A stretch of DNA of 64,000 bases from Kribbella sp. NBC_00382. GTDB taxonomy: Bacteria > Actinomycetota > Actinomycetes > Propionibacteriales > Kribbellaceae. Below the pieces are notes generated by a model. That model was not told the origin of the DNA and searched no databases. It was given only the letters and a program-made list of their open reading frames with translations. Numbering within the stretch: the first letter of the stretch is position 1; the number at the start of each line of letters is the position of its first letter. Location of the stretch: assembly GCF_036067295.1 (NCBI RefSeq), contig NZ_CP107954.1, forward strand, positions 4,898,001-4,962,000, given 5' to 3'. Positions 1-8,268 of this stretch are shown here, piece after piece. A program made the position numbers and the translations under genes.

Positions 1-564
1 CTACGTGTCCTCTTTGATGACCCGTTGCTCAGAGCGCTGGTCATCTCCGCAACGGCAGCCGCAGCCTTTGGAGCACTCCAGGCGCCTTTGGTGGTTCTCT
101 ACCTGGTCCGCGAGCTCCACTGGTCGCCACTACTCGTCGGGGCCGTCATCACCGTCTCGGGAGTCGCCTCAGCGCTCGGCGCGCTCGCGGCACCGGCGTA
201 CGGGCGCCTCCTGGGCCTGGGGCGCGCTTACATCACCGGCCAACTCCTCGCGTCCCTCTCGGGCCTGGCCCTAGCGGCGGGCCTGACTCCACTCGCCTTC
301 GGCAGCCAGCTCCTCACGGGCCTGGGGATGCCGTTGTACGGAGTACCGCAGCGCACTCTCCGCCAATCCCTCGTCCCGCCCGCCCTACTCGCACAGGCCA
401 CAGCTGCCTGGCGCACCCTCGTCATCGGCGGCCAAACGACCGGCATGCTGCTCTCCGGCGTACTAGCCACCACCCTCGGCCTCCGCACCACCTTCCTCCT
501 CACCACCGCAGGCATGCTCACCGCAGCCGTGTACTCCGCTCGCTCCCGCCTGCGCCAGGTCTGA
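1..564 (+). CDS. MFS transporter, 3' part only
   Basis: The reading frame is open from the first base, so the gene begins upstream of the window. The 187 visible residues are almost entirely hydrophobic, with about five or six predicted membrane spans and short Arg-rich loops such as AYGRLLGLGR. This is the pattern of the C-terminal half of a major facilitator superfamily permease. Substrate cannot be read from this half. A TTG at base 25 could be mistaken for a start but lies inside a membrane segment. The family call is inferred from topology and general resemblance. Confidence 0.65.
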   Translation, partial: LRVLFDDPLLRALVISATAAAAFGALQAPLVVLYLVRELHWSPLLVGAVITVSGVASALGALAAPAYGRLLGLGRAYITGQLLASLSGLALAAGLTPLAFGSQLLTGLGMPLYGVPQRTLRQSLVPPALLAQATAAWRTLVIGGQTTGMLLSGVLATTLGLRTTFLLTTAGMLTAAVYSARSRLRQV

Positions 565-596
565 GCCCTGATCCCGCCGCTGGCTTAGGGTCTGGT

Positions 597-1331
597 GTGC
601 AGTGGATCCATGAGCAGCGGTTGCGCTGGATGGTCGACTTCGTCGATCCGGACCCGACCCGACGCAGAGCGGCAAGGATGCGGCAGGACCGGTACCTGGC
701 TCAGCAGCGCCAGGCGATCGACCGCCAGAACGCTCTGTGGTGGGCCAACGGTCAGAGCTACGACTTCCTGGATGTGCCCGCTCTCCGAGCGGAGTTCGAC
801 CGGCACCTCGCTGCGCAACGGAGCGCCGGGGCGCACACCATCTACTCCGCGCTGCACAGCTTCGTGGACGCTTCGTGGCAGGTAGACCAGAGAGCGACTT
901 TCGAGCTGCTCGCGCCGTACGCAGTGCTCTTCCTGCGCTGGGAGACCGACTATCCCGACGAGTGGAGGTTGTCCAGCGGCTGGGGTACCAAGCAGCAGGT
1001 ACTCAGGAGCTTCATCCGGGTCGGCGCGCCCGAGTCGACGCGCGCGGACCTGATCGAGCTCGTCGTCCAAGCCGTGTCGAGACAGCATCGATGCGAGGAC
1101 CGCTGGTACGCCGCTCTGGCGCGGCGCGTCGATGGTCCGGAACTGAGAGCGGCGCTCGGCGAATGCCGGGAGTCGGCCGATAAGGTGGTGCGCCTCAGGG
1201 CGGAGTACGTGCTCATCGTCCTGGACGACGCCGAGCTGCCGGTCACCCTCGCGAGCTGGCGTAGTTGGCTCGCGCGCTCGGGGTCGAATGTGACAGCAGG
1301 CCCCTGGCCACGGAGTTCCGGTGCCGACTGA
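597..1331 (+). CDS. Hypothetical protein, 244 aa
   Basis: I do not recognise this protein. It begins at a GTG 32 bases after the transporter stop and is soluble, with no signal peptide or membrane span. It is rich in Trp, Arg and acidic residues and looks largely alpha-helical, with motifs such as WWANGQSYDF and FLRWETDYPDEW. The last 25 residues are low in structure. The spacing would allow co-transcription with the upstream transporter. Codon usage is typical of the region, so I take it as a real gene of unknown role. Confidence 0.6.
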   Translation: MQWIHEQRLRWMVDFVDPDPTRRRAARMRQDRYLAQQRQAIDRQNALWWANGQSYDFLDVPALRAEFDRHLAAQRSAGAHTIYSALHSFVDASWQVDQRATFELLAPYAVLFLRWETDYPDEWRLSSGWGTKQQVLRSFIRVGAPESTRADLIELVVQAVSRQHRCEDRWYAALARRVDGPELRAALGECRESADKVVRLRAEYVLIVLDDAELPVTLASWRSWLARSGSNVTAGPWPRSSGAD

Positions 1332-1409
1332 CGGTGGCCCTCTGACCTCTGGCCACGGCGGGGGCGGGATGGCAGGCTGAGTCCCCGCCCCACAGTGAGG
1401 ATCGACATC

Positions 1410-1844
1410 ATGAACCGACGCTCCTTCCGCCGGCTGCTCGGCGCGGCCGCCGCGCTCGTCATCGCCGTCGCGTCGCCGGTGGTCAACCCGGCCGCCGCCT
1501 CCGCCGCCTCCACGCTGTACCGGGCGACCGAGGTCAGCATCATCCAGGAGGACGTGTGCACCGGGAACTTCCAGGCGTACATCTGCTTCCAGAAGTACGG
1601 TGACAACTTCTTCGTCGTGGACATGTACAACGACAGCTCCTCGGCCGCGGCGTACTTCGAGACCGACTACGGCCGTACCGGCGCGTGCTACAACCCGTAC
1701 GGCAAGGGCCACGCGGGGGTCTGCAACCTGGACCTCAAGGAGGGCGCGCGCGTGTGCATGTACGTGGCCATCATCGACCGCGACGGCGCCAACAGCCTGA
1801 TCATCGCCCTCGACTCCAAGAAGTGCTTCTACAACGACCACTGA
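1410..1844 (+). CDS. Small secreted cysteine-rich protein
   Basis: The ATG at 1410 has a GAGG ribosome-binding site 9 bases upstream, so I prefer it to the GTG at 1395. The 144-aa product starts MNRRSFRRLLG, followed by a hydrophobic stretch and an AAASAAS cleavage region, a clear export signal that may be read as Sec or as a weak Tat signal. The mature part of about 110 residues has six cysteines, suggesting three disulfides, and many aromatic and acidic residues. The family is not recognised; small exported beta-rich proteins of this sort are common in actinomycetes. The function is unknown. Confidence 0.7.
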   Translation: MNRRSFRRLLGAAAALVIAVASPVVNPAAASAASTLYRATEVSIIQEDVCTGNFQAYICFQKYGDNFFVVDMYNDSSSAAAYFETDYGRTGACYNPYGKGHAGVCNLDLKEGARVCMYVAIIDRDGANSLIIALDSKKCFYNDH

Positions 1845-1893
1845 CCAGCGCTACGACACCGACCTGCCCTGTCGCACACGCGATGATGACCCG

Positions 1894-2184
1894 GTGACCC
1901 CGCTCCACTACGCCTTGGTATTGCTCCTCGCTGTGGTTCTCAGCGCGCAGGTCCTGATGTTGATGGAGAGCAATCGCTCGCTCCGGCAGCGACTGTGTGA
2001 CCTGAGCTGGGGCGGCGACGCGTCCTCCGTACTACTCGCGGCCGCGCTCATCTGCGGAGCACTCGGTCTGCTGCTCGGCAGCCTGTGGTGGAGAGCCGGC
2101 CTCGGCGCGGGAGCGGGCCTGCTGCTCAGTGTGGCCGGCTGGGCGGCAGCAGTCGGCTGGGCTCACCGGAGTACAGACGGATGA
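1894..2184 (+). CDS. Small membrane protein, 96 aa
   Basis: A GTG-started frame encodes three hydrophobic segments, at roughly residues 4-22, 45-63 and 68-88, with the short loop ESNRSLRQRLCDLSWGG between the first two. No family is recognised. A strong hairpin terminator begins 3 bases after the stop codon, which supports this being the last gene of its transcript. Confidence 0.5.
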   Translation: MTPLHYALVLLLAVVLSAQVLMLMESNRSLRQRLCDLSWGGDASSVLLAAALICGALGLLLGSLWWRAGLGAGAGLLLSVAGWAAAVGWAHRSTDG

Positions 2185-2186
2185 AC

Positions 2187-2219
2187 GAAGGGCCCTCAGC
2201 CGGTGGCTGAGGGCTCTTC
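2187..2219 (+). terminator. Rho-independent-type hairpin
   Basis: The arms at 2187-2201 and 2205-2219 form a 15-bp stem with one G-T pair and a 3-base GGT loop. It follows the 96-aa membrane protein directly and also lies just downstream of the convergent minus-strand tRNA-Gly, so it may end both transcripts. Confidence 0.8.
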
Positions 2220-2228
2220 GCGGTGCTG

Positions 2229-2299
2229 AGCGGGTGACGAGAATCGAACTCGCGTAGTCAGTTTGGAAGACTGGGGCTCTACCATTGAGCTACACCCGC
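2229..2299 (-). tRNA. tRNA-Gly(TCC)
   Basis: On the minus strand the 71-nt sequence folds as a full cloverleaf. The acceptor GCGGGTG pairs with CACCCGC, the D arm contains AGCTCAATGGTAGAGC, the anticodon loop is CTTCCAA with anticodon TCC, and the T arm contains GTTCGATTC. The discriminator base is T. CCA is not encoded. Confidence 0.95.
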
Positions 2300-2433
2300 A
2301 TGCGCCCTGTTGTGGGCACGCGCACATGATTCCACATGGCCGGGCCAGGTCTCAAACTGGTTCCCGCTGATGCTCCCGATGGGGGTGGTGGCGCGAGCAC
2401 TGGTCCGCGTCCACTAGACTCGTGCGGTCACTG

Positions 2434-2506
2434 CGGGGCGTAGCGTAGTGGCTAGCGCGCCTGCTTTGGGAGCAGGAGACCGCAGGTTCGAGTCCTGTCG
2501 CCCCGA
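2434..2506 (+). tRNA. tRNA-Pro(TGG)
   Basis: The 73-nt cloverleaf has a CGGGGCG/CGCCCCG acceptor stem, the anticodon stem CCTGC/GCAGG with loop TTTGGGA and anticodon TGG, and the T arm CAGGTTCGAGTCCTG. CCA is not encoded. It lies 77 bases upstream of the trigger factor start. Confidence 0.96.
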
Positions 2507-2583
2507 CAAACCCCTGCAGCACCGTGCAGCGTGGCCTGTCCGGCTACGGCTGTGAACGTCATCGACCAAGGAGAACCGCCACC

Positions 2584-3981
2584 GTGAAGAGCACCGTCGA
2601 GTCCTTGAGCCCGACCAAGGTCAAGCTCATCGTCGAGGTGCCGTTCGAGGAGCTCAAGCCGAGCCTCGACGCGGCGTACAAGAGCATCGGAAGCCAGATC
2701 GTCGTCCCGGGCTTCCGCAAGGGCAAGATCCCGCCGCAGGTCATCGACCAGCGGGTCGGTCGCGGTCCGGTGCTCGAAGAGGCGATCAACGACGCGCTGC
2801 CGAAGCTGTACTCGCAGGCCGTCCAGGACAACCAGGTCAAGGCGATCGGCCGGCCTGAGGTCGACGTGACCGAGTTCAACGACAAGGAGAGCCTGCAGTT
2901 CTCCGCCGAGGTCGAGGTCCGCCCGGAGATCACGCTGCCCGACCTCGAGGGTCTGGAGGCGAGCGTCGAGGACATCGCGATCGCCGACGACGAGGTGAAC
3001 GAGCAGATCGAGGCGCTGCGCCAGCGGTTCGGCGCGCTGAACCCGGTCGAGCGCGCGGTCGGCGACAAGGACTTCATCACGATCGACCTGTCGGCCACCA
3101 AGGACGGCGAGAAGATCGAAGAGGCGCAGGCGACCGGCCTGTCCTACCAGGTCGGCAGCGGACAGCTGCTCGACGGCCTGGACGAGGCCGTCACCGGCCT
3201 GAACGCGGGCGAGTCGAAGACCTTCGTGACCCAGCTGGTCGGTGGTGAACTCAAGGGCGAGGACGTCGACGTCGAGGTCACCGTGACCGCGGTCAAGGAG
3301 CAGGAGCTGCCCGAGTTCGACGACGACTTCGCGCAGACCGCGTCGGAGTTCGACACCGCCGAGGAGCTCACCGCGGACGTCCGTACCCGGCTGGAGCGCG
3401 GCAAGCGCCTCGAGCAGGCCGGCGACGCGCGCGACGCAGTACTCGAGAAGATCCTGACCCTGGTCGAGGTACCGGTCCCCGAGGGCCTGCTGACCGACGA
3501 GCTGGCGGCCCGCCGGGAGAACCTGGAGCAGCAGCTCGGGTACTCCGGGATGAGCTTCGCCCAGTTCCTCGAGGGCGAGGAGCAGACCGAGGAAGAGTTC
3601 GACGAGGACCTGAAGAAGCGTTCCGAGGATGCGATCAAGGCCCAGTTCGTCCTCGACCTGGTGGCCGAGCAGCAGGAGCTGAGCGTCAACGACCAGGAGC
3701 TGACCGAGCACATCGTCCGGCACGCCCAGCGTTCCGGCGTCAGCCCCGACCAGTTCGCCCAGCACGCCGTCGAGAACAACCTGGTCCCGAGCCTCGTCTC
3801 CGAGGTAGTCCGCGGCAAGGCCCTCGCCCACCTGGTCGAGAACGCCAAGGTCACCGACGCCTCCGGCAACACCGTCGAACTCAAAACCCTCCAGCCCGAC
3901 GGCACCTACGCCGACCCGGCCGACGAGACCGACGCCGAAGCCCCCGTGGCCCCGGCCGAAGAAGAACCCGCCAAGGCCTGA
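2584..3981 (+). CDS. tig: Trigger factor, ribosome-associated chaperone
   Basis: This 465-aa protein binds the ribosome exit tunnel and folds nascent chains, and has peptidyl-prolyl isomerase activity. The ribosome-docking signature VPGFRKGKIP is at residues 41-50. An FKBP-type domain follows at about 160-245, then the long helical C-terminal domain and an acidic/Ala tail of about 30 residues. The GTG at 2584 is chosen because AAGGAG lies just upstream and the product then starts MKSTVESLSP, typical for the family. It sits upstream of clpP-clpP-clpX as in other actinobacteria, although here another gene intervenes. Confidence 0.97.
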   Translation: MKSTVESLSPTKVKLIVEVPFEELKPSLDAAYKSIGSQIVVPGFRKGKIPPQVIDQRVGRGPVLEEAINDALPKLYSQAVQDNQVKAIGRPEVDVTEFNDKESLQFSAEVEVRPEITLPDLEGLEASVEDIAIADDEVNEQIEALRQRFGALNPVERAVGDKDFITIDLSATKDGEKIEEAQATGLSYQVGSGQLLDGLDEAVTGLNAGESKTFVTQLVGGELKGEDVDVEVTVTAVKEQELPEFDDDFAQTASEFDTAEELTADVRTRLERGKRLEQAGDARDAVLEKILTLVEVPVPEGLLTDELAARRENLEQQLGYSGMSFAQFLEGEEQTEEEFDEDLKKRSEDAIKAQFVLDLVAEQQELSVNDQELTEHIVRHAQRSGVSPDQFAQHAVENNLVPSLVSEVVRGKALAHLVENAKVTDASGNTVELKTLQPDGTYADPADETDAEAPVAPAEEEPAKA

Positions 3982-4000
3982 ATCACCTGAACTAACAGTC

Positions 4001-4035
4001 GACGACCCCGAATCCCCAGCGGATCCGGGGTCGTC
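4001..4035 (+). terminator. Terminator after tig
   Basis: The arms 4001-4010 and 4026-4035 pair perfectly over 10 bp (GACGACCCCG), and an inner ATCC/GGAT pair extends the hairpin. It lies 20 bases past the tig stop and 4 bases before the first copy of the 45-bp direct repeat. Confidence 0.8.
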
Positions 4036-4038
4036 GCC

Positions 4039-4083
4039 TCTACCTGGTAACTAACTTGCACCTGGCGACGAAAAGTTTCCGCC
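4039..4083. repeat. 45-bp direct repeat, copy 1
   Basis: This copy matches 5091-5135 at 43 of 45 positions. It includes TAACTTGCACC and GGCGACGAAAAGTTTCCGCC. The copy contains the stop codon and last ten codons of the intervening minus-strand gene (GGNFSSPGAS). The two copies lie 1052 bp apart and bracket that single gene. Confidence 0.9.
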
Positions 4084-5034
4084 CAGGGGGCATTGGCGGC
4101 TGCAGGGGTGGGCGGGGAGGTCGGGAGTCCGGCGGCGGAAGACCTCTAGTACCTGTACTGCGGCGTCGCACGGGCGGCTGGTGATGTCTAACCAGCCGTA
4201 GCGCAAGGTGGCCTCGGCTCGTAGGGTGGCGCGATTGTCGCGGTCGAGGTCGCGCCAGCGACGCTGCGGCGCGAGGTGGAAGCGTCCGTCGAGCTCGACC
4301 ACCAGGCCGTACCGCGGATAGGCGACGTCGGTGAATTCCCGATCCACTGGGCGTTGGCGTATGCCGGTCGGCAACCTGTGTCGCCGCTCGACGTCGCGGA
4401 GGTAACGCAGCTCGAGCAGGGAATGCGAGCCGGATGCGATGTCGGCCAAGATCGGTCGCAGCACGGACCGATGACGCAGCCGGCCCCTTGCGTCGAGGGC
4501 TTGCAGGATGGCGGTGTGGCTGACTTGCCCGCTCTGGCAGGCCTCGGCGATGGTGGCTGCGGCATCGTCTGATGTGGCCGAGATTCCGACGATGTCCAGT
4601 ACGGCGTGGGCCGGCTGGCGTCTTGGCGGGATGACGGTTGCCAGGCGGTTGGCCCAGTACTCGTCGCGGTGGATCTGGAGGCTGGGGCGACTCCTGACTC
4701 GCCGCTCGGTAGGAATGGTCACGTGGACCGGACGGCGCTCGTCGCGTTTGATCAGCCCGTGCTGCTCGGCGGCGGTGTAGTGGCTCCAGGCTGCATCCGG
4801 GCCGGCGTACAGGAGTGCTGCGAGTAGGCGTTCGTCGTACCCGATCGGGCCGGTGTGGGTGGCGTAGACACCGGGGTGGACCGTCTGCCAGGACCGGCGG
4901 CGCAGACGACGGCGGATGTCGACGTCCGTCCAGTCGGCGGCGAGGAGTTGGCTCCGCGCGACGATCTGGTCCTGGGTATGGATCAGGACGTCGAGGCCCT
5001 CTTCCTCAAGCTCTTGCCGCCACCACCAGTCCAT
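4051..5034 (-). CDS. AbiEi-like N-terminus with Vsr/DUF559-like nuclease domain
   Basis: The 327-aa protein has an N-terminal segment (about residues 15-65) of the AbiEi antitoxin-domain type, including RRRSWQTVHPGVYATHTGP. It ends with a DUF559/Vsr-like region (about 235-305) carrying GLVVELDGRFH and RDLDRDNRA, the pattern expected of a PD-(D/E)xK-like fold. Members of this family are usually annotated as type IV toxin-antitoxin AbiEi-domain or DUF559 proteins; activity is mostly untested. No partner toxin is adjacent. The gene interrupts the tig-clpP order and is bounded by 45-bp direct repeats, one of which supplies its last ten codons. This suggests a gained cassette or a collapsed tandem duplication. 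Confidence 0.8.
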   Translation of the reverse strand: MDWWWRQELEEEGLDVLIHTQDQIVARSQLLAADWTDVDIRRRLRRRSWQTVHPGVYATHTGPIGYDERLLAALLYAGPDAAWSHYTAAEQHGLIKRDERRPVHVTIPTERRVRSRPSLQIHRDEYWANRLATVIPPRRQPAHAVLDIVGISATSDDAAATIAEACQSGQVSHTAILQALDARGRLRHRSVLRPILADIASGSHSLLELRYLRDVERRHRLPTGIRQRPVDREFTDVAYPRYGLVVELDGRFHLAPQRRWRDLDRDNRATLRAEATLRYGWLDITSRPCDAAVQVLEVFRRRTPDLPAHPCSRQCPLGGNFSSPGAS

Positions 5035-5090
5035 CCGTACCAGGGTGCCTGAACTCGGCGGAGCGGCGCTGGGGCGGCTGTGGACAGCGA

Positions 5091-5135
5091 TCTACTTGGT
5101 AACTAACTTGCACCAGGCGACGAAAAGTTTCCGCC
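5091..5135. repeat. 45-bp direct repeat, copy 2
   Basis: This is the partner of 4039-4083, with mismatches only at two positions. In the minus frame it would also read GGNFSSPGAS then stop, but an in-frame stop lies immediately upstream, so it is not the live end of another gene. The 289 bases between the AbiEi-like gene start and clpP1 hold this copy and nothing else I can identify. Confidence 0.9.
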
Positions 5136-5323
5136 TTAGCCGCGTTGCCCCTCACAAGTTTCGGGTCGGTCCGCACCTGGCCAGACGAGTGAGTCGGGGT
5201 GGGGGTAGAACGTCGCCCCGGGAGCGTGTTCTGGAGTTCGCTGAGGGCAGATGGCGTGCGCCGTGAGCGAACAGGTGGCTACCAGCCTTAGGTCTGTGGG
5301 CGCGGACCAGTAATGTCGGCTTC

Positions 5324-5947
5324 GTGAACGAGACATTTGCAGCCAGCCCCACCGCCGCGGGCGGCAACGGATCCGGCGGACTCGACGACCACATCTACCA
5401 GCGCCTGCTGAGCAACCGGATCATCTTCTTGGGGTCCGAGGTTCGCGACGACAACGCGAACGCTATCTGCGCTCAGATGTTGCTCCTCAACGCCGAGGAC
5501 CCCAACAAGGACATCTGGCTGTACATCAACTCCCCGGGTGGCTCGGTGGACTCCGGCATGGCGATCTACGACACCATGCAGTGGATCTCCAACGACGTCG
5601 CCACGGTCGGGATGGGTCTGGCCGCCTCGATGGGCCAGTTCCTGCTCTGCGCCGGCGCGAAGGACAAGCGCTTCGCCCTGCCGCACGCGCGGATCATGAT
5701 GCACCAGCCGTCGGGTGGCATGGGTGGTACCGCCTCCGACATCAAGATCCAGGCCCAGCAGTCGCTGCACATCAAGGCCCAGCTGTTCAAGCTGATCGCC
5801 GAGCACACCGGCCAGCCGCTGGAGCAGGTCGAGACCGACGCCGACCGGGACCGCTGGTTCACCGCGGACCAGGCGAAGGAATACGGCTTCATCGACCACG
5901 TCGTGGCCAGCGCTGCTCAGCTGAGCAGCGGCAGCCCGAACTCCTGA
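5324..5947 (+). CDS. clpP: ATP-dependent Clp protease proteolytic subunit ClpP1
   Basis: This 207-aa serine peptidase forms part of the mixed ClpP1P2 barrel that degrades unfolded or tagged proteins delivered by ClpX or ClpC. The triad is visible as Ser102 in GLAASMGQF, His127 in MMHQPSGG and Asp176 in DADRDRWF. The first 20 residues form a Gly/Ala-rich propeptide typical of actinobacterial ClpP1. The start is GTG. The second clpP follows after 28 bases, and clpX lies further downstream, so the complex is encoded together. Confidence 0.97.
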   Translation: MNETFAASPTAAGGNGSGGLDDHIYQRLLSNRIIFLGSEVRDDNANAICAQMLLLNAEDPNKDIWLYINSPGGSVDSGMAIYDTMQWISNDVATVGMGLAASMGQFLLCAGAKDKRFALPHARIMMHQPSGGMGGTASDIKIQAQQSLHIKAQLFKLIAEHTGQPLEQVETDADRDRWFTADQAKEYGFIDHVVASAAQLSSGSPNS

Positions 5948-5975
5948 CCTCTCCTGCGAAACTAAGGACACGAGC

Positions 5976-6587
5976 ATGAACTACTTCATCCCGCAGTGGG
6001 AGGAGCGCACGTCGTACGGCATGCGCCGGATCGACCCCTACACCAAGCTGTTCGAGGACCGGATCATCTTCCTCGGCACCCCGATCACCGACGAGATCGC
6101 CAACGCCGTGATGGCGCAGCTGCTCTGCCTGCAGGCGATGGACTCCGACCGGGACATCAGCATCTACATCAACTCGCCCGGTGGCTCCTTCACCGCGCTG
6201 ACCGCGATCTACGACACGATCCGGTACATCAAGCCGGACGTGCAGACGGTCTGCCTGGGCCAGGCTGCTTCAGCTGCCGCGGTACTGCTCGCAGCCGGTA
6301 CTCCCGGCAAGCGGCTCGCGCTGCCGAACAGCCGGATCATCATCCACCAGCCGGCCACCGAGGGCACCTACGGGCAGTCCAGCGACATCGAGATCCAGGC
6401 GAACGAGATCCTCCGCCTGCGCTCGCTGCTGGAGAAGATGCTCGCCGAGGCCAGCGGCAAGTCGCACGAAGAGGTCTCCCGCGACATCGAGCGGGACAAG
6501 TTCCTGACCGCCGACCAGGCGATCGAGTACGGCCTGATCGACGACATCCTGCAGACCCTCAAGACCCCGGTCCCGGCCGGCGTCTGA
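5976..6587 (+). CDS. clpP: ATP-dependent Clp protease proteolytic subunit ClpP2
   Basis: This 203-aa paralogue of the preceding gene has Ser99 in LGQAASAAA, His124 in IIIHQPAT and Asp174 in IERDKFLT. The N-terminus MNYFIPQWEERTSYGMRRID is the ClpP2 type, and actinobacterial ClpP1 and ClpP2 form a hetero-tetradecamer. An AAGGA ribosome-binding site lies 8 bases before the ATG. It is co-directional with clpP1 and almost certainly in the same operon. Confidence 0.97.
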   Translation: MNYFIPQWEERTSYGMRRIDPYTKLFEDRIIFLGTPITDEIANAVMAQLLCLQAMDSDRDISIYINSPGGSFTALTAIYDTIRYIKPDVQTVCLGQAASAAAVLLAAGTPGKRLALPNSRIIIHQPATEGTYGQSSDIEIQANEILRLRSLLEKMLAEASGKSHEEVSRDIERDKFLTADQAIEYGLIDDILQTLKTPVPAGV

Positions 6588-6799
6588 GAACGACCGTTCC
6601 GCTTCGGCGGTACCGATACGGGCGGCCCAGCTGTCAAGCGACAGTGCGTTCGCCACCGGCGTAGTCACAACGCGTCGGTGAGCGCGGCGTTTCGGCCCCC
6701 GGCGCGGTACCGTCGAAGCGAGTTCCGGGTGGGGATCAGCCCCGATGGTTCAGGTTCGAGTCCGCCCGGTTCGACTGCTCAGAGAAGGGATCTGTCCCG

Positions 6800-8095
6800 G
6801 TGGCACGCATAGGTGACGGCGGTGACCTGCTCAAATGCTCGTTCTGCGGCAAGAGCCAGAAGCAGGTCAAGAAGCTCATCGCCGGTCCCGGCGTCTACAT
6901 CTGCGACGAATGCATCGATCTCTGTAACGAGATCATCGAGGAGGAGCTGAACGAGGGCTCCGAGGTCGGTCTGACGGAGCTGCCCAAGCCCCGGGAGATC
7001 TACGACTTCCTCAATGCGTACGTCGTCGGACAGGACGTGGCGAAGAAGGCGCTCGCGGTAGCGGTCTACAACCACTACAAGCGGGTCCGCGACGGTCAGG
7101 GCTCGTCGAGCGCCGGCCGGCACGCGAAGGACGAAGCGGTCGAGCTGGCCAAGTCGAACATCCTGCTGATCGGCCCGACGGGTTGCGGCAAGACGTATCT
7201 GGCGCAGACGCTGGCCCGGATGCTGAACGTGCCGTTCGCGATCGCCGACGCCACCGCGCTGACCGAGGCGGGCTATGTCGGCGAGGACGTCGAGAACATC
7301 CTGCTGAAGCTGATCCAGGCGGCCGACTACGATGTCAAGAAGGCCGAGACCGGGATCATCTACATCGACGAGGTCGACAAGATCGCTCGCAAGAGCGAGA
7401 ACCCGTCGATCACCCGCGATGTCTCCGGCGAGGGTGTCCAGCAGGCACTGCTGAAGATCCTGGAAGGCACCACGGCCAGCGTTCCGCCGCAGGGCGGCCG
7501 CAAGCACCCGCACCAGGAGTTCATCCAGATCGACACCACCAACGTGCTGTTCATCGTCGGCGGCGCGTTCGCCGGCCTGGACCACATGGTGGAGCAGCGG
7601 GTCGGCAAGAAGACGCTCGGCTTCAACGCCAAGCGCGAGCCGGAGAAGCCCAAGGAGCTCAGCGGCTACTCCGACGTGATGCCGGAGGACCTGCTCAAGT
7701 TCGGCCTGATCCCCGAGTTCATCGGCCGGCTCCCGGTCATCACCACGGTCTCCCCGCTGGACCGGGACGCGCTGATCAAGATCCTGTCCGAGCCGAAGAA
7801 CGCGCTGGTCAAGCAGTACCGGCGGCTGTTCGAGATCGACAACGTCGAGCTGGAGTTCAGCGAGGACGCGGTCGAGGCGATCGCGGACCAGGCGCTGCTA
7901 CGCGGCACCGGTGCCCGCGGGCTGCGCGCGATCATGGAAGAAGTCCTGCTCAACGTGATGTACGAGGTGCCGAGCCGCGAGGACGTCGCCAAGGTCGTCG
8001 TCACCGGCGAGGTCGTCCTGGAGAACGTCAACCCGACGCTGATCCCGCGCGACCAGATGGTCAGCAAGCGCGAGCGCCGCGAGAAGACCGCCTAA
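6800..8095 (+). CDS. clpX: ClpX, ATP-dependent unfoldase of the Clp protease
   Basis: The 431-aa AAA+ unfoldase recognises substrates and feeds them to ClpP. An N-terminal zinc-binding domain has Cys13, Cys16, Cys35 and Cys38 (CSFC and CDEC). Walker A is GPTGCGKT near residues 125-132 and Walker B is IIYIDE near 186-191. The GTG start gives [17 protein letters not shown], as expected for the family. A gap of 212 bases separates it from clpP2, enough for its own promoter. Confidence 0.97.
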   Translation: MARIGDGGDLLKCSFCGKSQKQVKKLIAGPGVYICDECIDLCNEIIEEELNEGSEVGLTELPKPREIYDFLNAYVVGQDVAKKALAVAVYNHYKRVRDGQGSSSAGRHAKDEAVELAKSNILLIGPTGCGKTYLAQTLARMLNVPFAIADATALTEAGYVGEDVENILLKLIQAADYDVKKAETGIIYIDEVDKIARKSENPSITRDVSGEGVQQALLKILEGTTASVPPQGGRKHPHQEFIQIDTTNVLFIVGGAFAGLDHMVEQRVGKKTLGFNAKREPEKPKELSGYSDVMPEDLLKFGLIPEFIGRLPVITTVSPLDRDALIKILSEPKNALVKQYRRLFEIDNVELEFSEDAVEAIADQALLRGTGARGLRAIMEEVLLNVMYEVPSREDVAKVVVTGEVVLENVNPTLIPRDQMVSKRERREKTA

Positions 8096-8118
8096 AACAA
8101 AAGCAATCCGTACTACGG

Positions 8119-8185
8119 GTGAGCTGCGCTCACCAGGTTCACTCCTGAGAGGGGCCGGCATCCGCTGAGAGGCGGACTGCCGGCC
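8119..8185 (+). terminator. Hairpins after clpX
   Basis: Two inverted repeats follow the clpX stop: GTGAGC-TGC-GCTCAC at 8119-8133, and a stronger one with arms GGCCGGCA at 8153-8160 and TGCCGGCC at 8178-8185 enclosing TCCGC/GCGGA. The second is followed by TCGTTCC. They are the likely end of the clp transcript. Confidence 0.65.
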
Positions 8186-8268
8186 TCGTTCCGTTGGTGG
8201 ACTCGCACCGAGCGGTCCCGGCCATAGCGTCGATGACGTCCAAATCATCGACTCGCTGGGGGAGAACC

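Noticed and set aside
2452-3831. Large minus-strand open frame opposite trigger factor
   Set aside because: It is an antisense shadow of the high-GC tig gene, also covering tRNA-Pro, with Leu/Val/Asp-Arg-rich composition typical of such shadows.
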